Shown here piece after piece: positions 59,064-64,000 of a stretch of 64,000 bases of DNA. The stretch covers positions 1-64,000 of the forward strand of contig NZ_VUKE01000020.1 of NCBI RefSeq assembly GCF_009193175.1, given 5' to 3'. The stretch comes from Georgenia ruanii (GTDB taxonomy: Bacteria > Actinomycetota > Actinomycetes > Actinomycetales > Actinomycetaceae). Under the pieces are notes generated by a model. The model did not search any database. It saw only the letters and a list, made by a program, of their open reading frames with translations, and was not told where the DNA came from. Each line of letters opens with the position of its first letter. Position 1 is the first letter of the stretch. The translations under genes and the position numbers were made by a program.

Positions 59064-60737
59064 ATGCGACTGGTCGTGGACATGACGAAGTGCCAGGGCT
59101 ACGCCCAGTGCTGCTTCCTGGCGCCCGACGCGTTCCGGATCCGGGGCCGGGAGGCGCTGCTGTACGACTCGGGGCCGGCCGACTCCGAGCGCGACAAGAT
59201 CCTGCAGGCGGCCGCCGCCTGCCCCGTCCAGGCCATCCACCTCGACCGCCCGGACTACCGAGGGCCGGCGGGGGGAAGCCCGCGGGCCGCCCGCCCCGAG
59301 GCCGCGCCCGGTCCCCTGCGCCCGGACGGCCGCGTCGTCATCGTCGGCGCCTCCCTGGCGGGGTTGCGGGCGGCGGAGGCGGTCCGTGCGGAGGGCTTCG
59401 CCGGCCGACTGACGCTGATCGGCGACGAAGCGGCCGAGCCCTACGACCGGCCACCGCTGTCGAAGGAGGTCCTGGAGGGGATGCCGGTGGACCACACCGT
59501 CCTGCCCCGGCTCCGGGCGCTGGACGCCGAGTGGAGGCTCGGGGTCGCCGCCACCGGCCTGGACCTCGCTGCCAAGCGGGTGCGCCTGGACACCGGTGAG
59601 GAGGTGGGCTTCGACCGTGTGCTGATTGCCACGGGCACCCGGTCCCGGCCCTGGCCCGACCCCGCCGAGGCCCGCCTGGACGGGGTGCTCACCCTCCGCA
59701 CGCAGGAGGAGGCCGCGGACCTTCGGGAGCGGCTCGCGGCGCGGCCCGGCCGGGTCGTGGTCCTCGGCGGCGGGTTCACCGGGTGCGAGGTCGCCTCGGT
59801 CGGCCGCGAGCTCGACGTGCCGGTGACGGTCGTCCAGCGCGGACCGGTGCCGCTGTTCGCCACGCTCGGCGGCGTCATCGGGGCCGTCGCGGGGGAGATC
59901 CAGCGCGAGCACGGCGTCGACCTCCGCACCGGCGTCACCGTCACGAAGCTGGAGGGGGATGACGCCGGACGGCTGCGACGTGCCCGGCTGTCCGACGGCA
60001 GCACCGTCGACGCCGACGTCGCCGTGGTGGCGCTCGGCGCCGTCCGCAACGTCGAGTGGCTTCGCGGCTCCGGCCTGGCCACCGGCGCCTGGGGCGTGGC
60101 CTGCGACGCGGGCTGCCGCGTGTTCGACCTCAACGGGCTGGTCACCGACGACGTCTTCGTCGCCGGCGACGTCGCACGGTTCCCCCACCCGATGTTCGGC
60201 TTCGAGTTCCTGGCGCTCGAGCACTGGGGCAACGCCGTCGCCCAGGCCGAGATCGCCGCCCACAACATGGTGACCGGCCAGGCGCGACGCTGGCCGCACC
60301 TGTCCGTGCCGGTCTTCTGGTCCATCCAGTTCGGCCACGTCATCAAGTCGGCCGGGGTGTCCGCCATCGCCGACGAGGTGGTCATCACCCAGGGGTCGGT
60401 GGCGGACCGGTCGTTCGTCGCGGCCTACGGCCGCCGGGGCCGCCTCGTCGCCGCCGTCACCGTCGACCAGTCCAAGTGGCTGGAGCACTACCAGCGGCTC
60501 ATCGCCGAGGCGGCGCCCTTCCCGCCCCGCGAGGCCGCCGACGAGCCGGACGGGATGCGACCCGTGCCGGCCCAGATGCCCGCCCCGGTCATGCCCTGGC
60601 GGGCCAGCGAGGACGCCACCCTCGCGGTGACCGGGCACGAGCCCAGCGAGTGGCAGGCGGTGTGGCGGCCCCGCAAGCCCCGCACCCCCGCGGTGCCGGC
60701 GCCGCAACCGATCCAAGCGCAGGAGCTAAGGACATGA
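59064..60737 (+). CDS. ferredoxin-ferredoxin reductase fusion for P450
   Basis: 557 residues, ATG after GAGGAGGCGCAG. Residues 1-65 are a small ferredoxin: Cys10-x5-Cys16 and Cys53-Pro (CQGYAQCC, AACPVQ), the three-cysteine pattern of [3Fe-4S] P450 ferredoxins. Residues ~90-490 are a ferredoxin-NAD(P) reductase: VVIVGASLAGLRAAEA FAD loop, PYDRPPLSKEVL, VVLGGGFTGCEVAS NAD loop, VAGDVARFPHP. The C-terminal ~60 residues are Pro-rich. It transfers electrons from NAD(P)H through FAD and the cluster to the P450 encoded by the next gene, whose start overlaps its stop (ATGA). Confidence 0.92.
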   Translation: MRLVVDMTKCQGYAQCCFLAPDAFRIRGREALLYDSGPADSERDKILQAAAACPVQAIHLDRPDYRGPAGGSPRAARPEAAPGPLRPDGRVVIVGASLAGLRAAEAVRAEGFAGRLTLIGDEAAEPYDRPPLSKEVLEGMPVDHTVLPRLRALDAEWRLGVAATGLDLAAKRVRLDTGEEVGFDRVLIATGTRSRPWPDPAEARLDGVLTLRTQEEAADLRERLAARPGRVVVLGGGFTGCEVASVGRELDVPVTVVQRGPVPLFATLGGVIGAVAGEIQREHGVDLRTGVTVTKLEGDDAGRLRRARLSDGSTVDADVAVVALGAVRNVEWLRGSGLATGAWGVACDAGCRVFDLNGLVTDDVFVAGDVARFPHPMFGFEFLALEHWGNAVAQAEIAAHNMVTGQARRWPHLSVPVFWSIQFGHVIKSAGVSAIADEVVITQGSVADRSFVAAYGRRGRLVAAVTVDQSKWLEHYQRLIAEAAPFPPREAADEPDGMRPVPAQMPAPVMPWRASEDATLAVTGHEPSEWQAVWRPRKPRTPAVPAPQPIQAQELRT

Positions 60738-61966
60738 CCGAGACCAGCCAGACCAGCCTGATGCAGCGGATGCTCGACTACGCCAACCGGCCCGACCCGT
60801 ACCCGCTCTACGAGGAGCTGCGCAGGACGCCCGTCCGGCGTGAGGAGGACGGCACGTACCTGGTCGGCACCTACCGGGAGATCGTCCAGCTGCTGCACGA
60901 CCCGCGACTGAGCTCCGACGCCCGCAACCGGCCCGACGGCGGCGCGGGTGCGGGGGAGGGCGACGGGATGTCCTTCAGCTTCATCCTGCTCGACCCGCCG
61001 GAGCACGACCTGCTCCGGCGGCTGGCGATGCGGCACTTCGGCCCGCCCCACCGGCCCGCCTTCCTCGACGGCCTGCGGGCGGACATGGCGCGCATCGTCC
61101 GCGAGCGCATCGACGCCTTCGCCGGCCGGCACGAGGTCGACATCGTCGACGCGCTGGCCTACCCGTTCCCGGTGACCGTGATCTGCGACGTGCTCGGCGT
61201 GCCGCACGAGGACGAGCCCCTCTTCCACGAGTGGGTCGAGGAGATCATCCAGCCCGGCGAGGCGACCGGCCCGGTCGATCTCGAGGCGCGGCGGAAGCGG
61301 GCCGAGCAGGTGATCTCCAAGGCCCGGGACTACTTCGCGGGGCTGGCCGAGGAGCGCCGCCAGGCGCCGCGCGACGACATGCTCTCCGGGCTGGTGACCG
61401 ACGACGGTCCCGAGGGCCGGATGTCCGAGGACGACATGCTCAACACCGCCGTCCTGCTCCTCATCGCCGGGCACGAGACGACGGTCAACATGATCGGCAA
61501 CGGCACCCTCACCCTCCTGCGCCACCCCGAGGTGATCGAGCGGCTGCGCCGGGAGCCGCAGCTGATCGCCCGCGTCTTCGAGGAGCTGATCCGCTACGAC
61601 TCGCCGGTGCAGTTCGTGCCCTTCCGGACGACAGTCGCCGACGTCGAGGTGGGCGGGACCACCATCCCGAAGAACGCGGCGGTCACCCTGGTGCTCGGCT
61701 CCGGCAACCGCGATCCCGCCTTCTGCGCCGATCCCGACCGGTTCGACCCCGACCGGGAGGAACGGGAACATCTCGGCTTCGGCGGCGGGATCCACTACTG
61801 CTTCGGGGCCCCGCTCGCCCGGATGGAGACGCAGGTGGCGCTGGGGGAGCTGGTCCGGCGGCTGGAGAACCCCCGCCTCGTCAACGACCCACCCCCGTAC
61901 CGGCGCAACGCCTTCCTGCGCGGCCCGCGGCACCTGCAGGTGGCGTTCGACGGCGTGCGGGACTGA
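60734..61966 (+). CDS. cytochrome P450
   Basis: 410 residues, soluble bacterial class I type. I-helix AGHETT at 245-250, K-helix E-x2-R in FEELIRYDSPVQ, and the heme loop FGGGIHYCFGAPLAR with heme-ligand Cys356. Substrate unknown; the conserved Thr of the oxygen-activating groove is present, so it should be catalytically normal. The fused ferredoxin-reductase gene directly upstream provides its electron chain. CYP family cannot be assigned by eye. Confidence 0.95.
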   Translation: MTETSQTSLMQRMLDYANRPDPYPLYEELRRTPVRREEDGTYLVGTYREIVQLLHDPRLSSDARNRPDGGAGAGEGDGMSFSFILLDPPEHDLLRRLAMRHFGPPHRPAFLDGLRADMARIVRERIDAFAGRHEVDIVDALAYPFPVTVICDVLGVPHEDEPLFHEWVEEIIQPGEATGPVDLEARRKRAEQVISKARDYFAGLAEERRQAPRDDMLSGLVTDDGPEGRMSEDDMLNTAVLLLIAGHETTVNMIGNGTLTLLRHPEVIERLRREPQLIARVFEELIRYDSPVQFVPFRTTVADVEVGGTTIPKNAAVTLVLGSGNRDPAFCADPDRFDPDREEREHLGFGGGIHYCFGAPLARMETQVALGELVRRLENPRLVNDPPPYRRNAFLRGPRHLQVAFDGVRD

Positions 61967-62005
61967 GGGCGACGACGAGCACCGGGCCCGCGCGGGCCCG
62001 GCGCC

Positions 62006-62659
62006 CTAGGCCACCGCGAGCCCCTCGACGACCTCCGCGCCCGGCAGCGCCGCGAGCACCTCGCCGGGCAGGAGAAGCTTGGAGCCGCGGATCCCGGAGC
62101 CGATGATCGCGTGCCCGTGCGTCACCCGCGGGTCGAGCAGCAGCCGCCACGTGTCCGGGACACCGACCGGGGTGATGCCGCCGTACTCCATGCCCGAGGC
62201 CGCCACGGCCTGCTCGGTGGGCCAGAACGAGGCCTTGCGCACGTCGAGCAGCCGGCGCACGACGTTGTTGACGTCCGCCCGGGTGGTGGCCCGCACGACG
62301 CAGGCGGCCACCCGCTCCTCGCCCGCACGCTTGCCGGCCACGAGGACGCAGTTCGCCGACGCGGCGAGGGGCAGCCGGTGGGCCTCGGTCATGGCCGCGG
62401 TGTCGGCCAGCCCGGGGTCGATCTCGGCCACCAGCACCTGGGCGCCGAGGTCCGGGTGGCGGTCGGCCAGGGTGGCCAGCGCCAGGCGCACGGGCTCCGC
62501 CAGCAGCTCGGGCCGGGACAGGGCCGGCACCCACACCAGGGTCCCGAAGGCGACGGCGCCGGGCTCGCCGAGCACCGCCGTCGGCTCGGCGGGTGGGTCC
62601 TGGGGGGCCGCGGCGCCCTCGGGTGCCGCGCCCGGCGTGGTCGGCGTCTCCGCCGTCAT
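62006..62659 (-). CDS. YbaK/prolyl-tRNA editing-domain protein
   Basis: 217 residues from ATG 62659. Residues ~70-217 form the YbaK/EbsC fold: HRLPLAASANCVLVAGK, VRATTRADVNNVVRRLL, MEYGGITPVGVP and the VIGSGIRGSKLLLPGEVL-type ending. Family members hydrolyse mischarged aminoacyl-tRNA. The N-terminal ~70 residues are an Ala/Pro/Glu-rich extension followed by an unusual GTLVWVPALSRPELLAEPVRLAL segment. Free-standing. Confidence 0.85.
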   Translation of the reverse strand: MTAETPTTPGAAPEGAAAPQDPPAEPTAVLGEPGAVAFGTLVWVPALSRPELLAEPVRLALATLADRHPDLGAQVLVAEIDPGLADTAAMTEAHRLPLAASANCVLVAGKRAGEERVAACVVRATTRADVNNVVRRLLDVRKASFWPTEQAVAASGMEYGGITPVGVPDTWRLLLDPRVTHGHAIIGSGIRGSKLLLPGEVLAALPGAEVVEGLAVA

Positions 62660-62676
62660 GCGTGCTCCTCCCGCGT

Positions 62677-63204
62677 TCAGTTCTTGAAGGTCGCCACGAG
62701 CACCGCCCGGGCGATGGTGTGCTCCAGCAGCAGGAAGGAGGTCTTGGCCAACGAGACGTCCTCGTCCAGCTCGAGCGTCTCGGTGTCGAGCGCGTGCACG
62801 ACGAAGTAGTAGCGGTGCTCGCGGTCCCCGGGCGGCGGGGCGGCGCCGGTGTAGGCGTGCTCGCCGTCGTCGTTGCGCAGGTGCATGCCCGCGCCGGGGA
62901 GCATGAGGTCCGACTGGCCGGCGCCCTGCTCGAGCTCGGTGACGTCGGCGCCGAGGTCGAGCACCGCCCAGTGCCACCAGCCCGACGGCGTGGGGGCGTC
63001 CGGGTCGAAGCAGGTCACCACGAAGCCCCGCGTCTCCTGCGGGAAGCCCGACCAGGCCAGCTGCGGGGAGACGTTGCCGCCCGCGGCGCTGTGCGTGGCG
63101 GCCATCGGCCGGCCGTCGGTGAGGTCGGCCGACGTCACCGTGAAGGACGGGACGGCGGGGAGCTTCTCGTAGGGGTCCTGCGCCAGCGGTCGGTCAAGCC
63201 TCAT
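62677..63204 (-). CDS. YbhB/YbcL (PEBP-like) family protein
   Basis: 175 residues from ATG 63204. Phosphatidylethanolamine-binding-protein fold: GNVSPQLAWSGFPQETRGFVV, CFDPDAPTPSGWWHWAVLDL and the later HAYTGAAPPPGDREHRYYFVVHALD, which supply the conserved DPDAP and PPPGxxHRY anion-pocket motifs. No signal peptide, cytosolic. Function of bacterial members is unclear. Probably co-transcribed with the YbaK-type gene 17 bases downstream. Confidence 0.92.
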   Translation of the reverse strand: MRLDRPLAQDPYEKLPAVPSFTVTSADLTDGRPMAATHSAAGGNVSPQLAWSGFPQETRGFVVTCFDPDAPTPSGWWHWAVLDLGADVTELEQGAGQSDLMLPGAGMHLRNDDGEHAYTGAAPPPGDREHRYYFVVHALDTETLELDEDVSLAKTSFLLLEHTIARAVLVATFKN

Positions 63205-63436
63205 GGAGTCCTCCGTGCTCGGTGGGTCGAGACGCCGCCCGCGGCGCCGCCCCTCGGCCCCCAACCTAGGACATCCCCGCCGACTGCGCGGGACGGCGGG
63301 CGCGGCGTGCCGGGCTCGCCGGACGGCGGCCGGCCGCGAGGTGGCCGGCACCCAGCGGTGGCCATCACCCCTGCGGAGGGAGCCGCGCGGGCTCGCGCGC
63401 TGTCAGCATCGAGGGCGTGACCGACGGGAGCGGGGC

Positions 63437-64000
63437 GTGACCACCGACGGGAGCGGCTGGACCACCGGGACCGTGACGGTGGACCGCCGGTCCGTCTTCT
63501 ACCGGCGCAGTGACGGCGGCCACGACGGCGTGCCGATCGTCCACGTCCACGGCTTCGCGATCTCCGGTGCCTACCTCATGCCCACGGCGCGCCGGCTCGC
63601 CGCCCACCGGACCAACGTCGTGCCGGACCTCCCCGGCTACGGCCGCAGCGAGCACCCGGGCCGCGCCCTCGGCATCCCGGCCCTGGCCGACGCCCTGCTG
63701 GTGATCCTCGACGCCCTCGGACTTCGCGAGGTCGTCCTCGTGGGCAACTCCATGGGGTGTCCGGTCAGCCTCGAGGTCGCGCACGTGGCACCCGAGCGGG
63801 TGCACCGCCTCGTCCTGGTCTCACCGGCGGGCGGCGTGCAGAACCAGCCGCTGCCGCGGGCGCTGGCCCAGCTCGCCGCCGACATCGCCCGCGAGAGCCC
63901 GCGGATGGCCCCCGTGGCGCTCCCGGACTACGTCCGCTTCGGCCCGGTCAACGCCCTGCACCTGTTCAGCGAGCTCACCCGGTTCCCCTCGCTCGAGCGC
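63437..64000 (+). CDS. alpha/beta hydrolase, 3' end cut by window
   Basis: 188 codons visible from GTG 63437; the gene runs past the window. Alpha/beta hydrolase: oxyanion HVHGFAISG near residue 38, DLPGYGRSEHPG near 66, nucleophile elbow VGNSMGCP with Ser105, then LVLVSPAGG. Catalytic acid and His lie beyond the window. A short decoy frame just upstream duplicates the same GTGACC-GACGGGAGCGG segment, so the start could be misread by 18 bases. Substrate unknown. Confidence 0.85.
   Translation, partial: MTTDGSGWTTGTVTVDRRSVFYRRSDGGHDGVPIVHVHGFAISGAYLMPTARRLAAHRTNVVPDLPGYGRSEHPGRALGIPALADALLVILDALGLREVVLVGNSMGCPVSLEVAHVAPERVHRLVLVSPAGGVQNQPLPRALAQLAADIARESPRMAPVALPDYVRFGPVNALHLFSELTRFPSLER

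Overview
The window is chromosomal DNA from a very high-GC Gram-positive bacterium, almost certainly an actinobacterium and probably of the order Micrococcales. The evidence is dense GTG/ATG starts, GTGA/ATGA overlaps, hexamers of the TAGGGT type placed 6-8 bases before start codons (leaderless mRNA), and gene orders shared with Mycobacterium (tlyA-nadK-recN-steA-mctB-pyrG-nudix; ctaA-ABC-sufR-sufBDC-S-U-T; fabG-inhA; glgC/glgA divergent). The species cannot be fixed from the sequence alone.

Layout. 1-340: end of an rRNA operon (3' end of 23S, 5S, terminator). 401-15450: a long rightward run that starts with an arginine/glycine-rich repeat protein carrying a TPR-like domain. It continues with a HAD phosphatase, a 52-residue protein, tlyA, nadK, recN, the steA/steB(mctB) division pair, a MraY-like transferase, murJ, a GT4 glycosyltransferase, pyrG and a Nudix hydrolase. 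Cell-envelope, DNA-repair and nucleotide functions dominate. 15561-18479 (leftward): heme A synthase and an ABC-2 exporter. 18549-18770: a control region with a 25-bp tandem repeat and a DtxR/IdeR-like box. 18858-25609: the suf Fe-S assembly operon with its repressor gene first. 26050-34971: metallopeptidase, kinase-like protein, ABC-F protein, SURF1, two fatty-acid reductases, a SixA-type phosphatase and serB. 35047-42754: divergent glgC and glgA/glgM, an unknown protein, an ABC ATPase, NfeD plus SPFH membrane proteins, and a CapA-like protein. 42891-46750: a heterodimeric ABC exporter with one degenerate ATP site.

46862-50369 is the accessory spot. A complete SpoU-family RNA methyltransferase gene is followed by about 1.9 kb of much lower GC carrying two overlapping leftward genes. 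A second, 5'-truncated copy of the methyltransferase 3' half comes next, then a frameshifted small ORF. The two cassette genes are a winged-helix-like protein and a protein with a C-terminal RNAADH (R-x4-H) motif as in HEPN/Abi-type domains. This looks like a compact, integrase-free cassette at a methyltransferase gene and is the best candidate for an undescribed, possibly defensive, system.

50520-64000: a deazaflavin-type nitroreductase homologue, a YjbR protein, a SulP transporter co-transcribed with a cysteine-free ArsR repressor and divergent from a flavin disulfide oxidoreductase (with a clear palindromic operator), an MFS transporter, trmL, a decayed nitroreductase-like gene, a ferredoxin/ferredoxin-reductase fusion overlapping a cytochrome P450, a YbaK-type deacylase, a PEBP-family protein, and the start of an alpha/beta hydrolase cut by the window end. 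No tRNA, CRISPR array, transposase or integrase was recognised.
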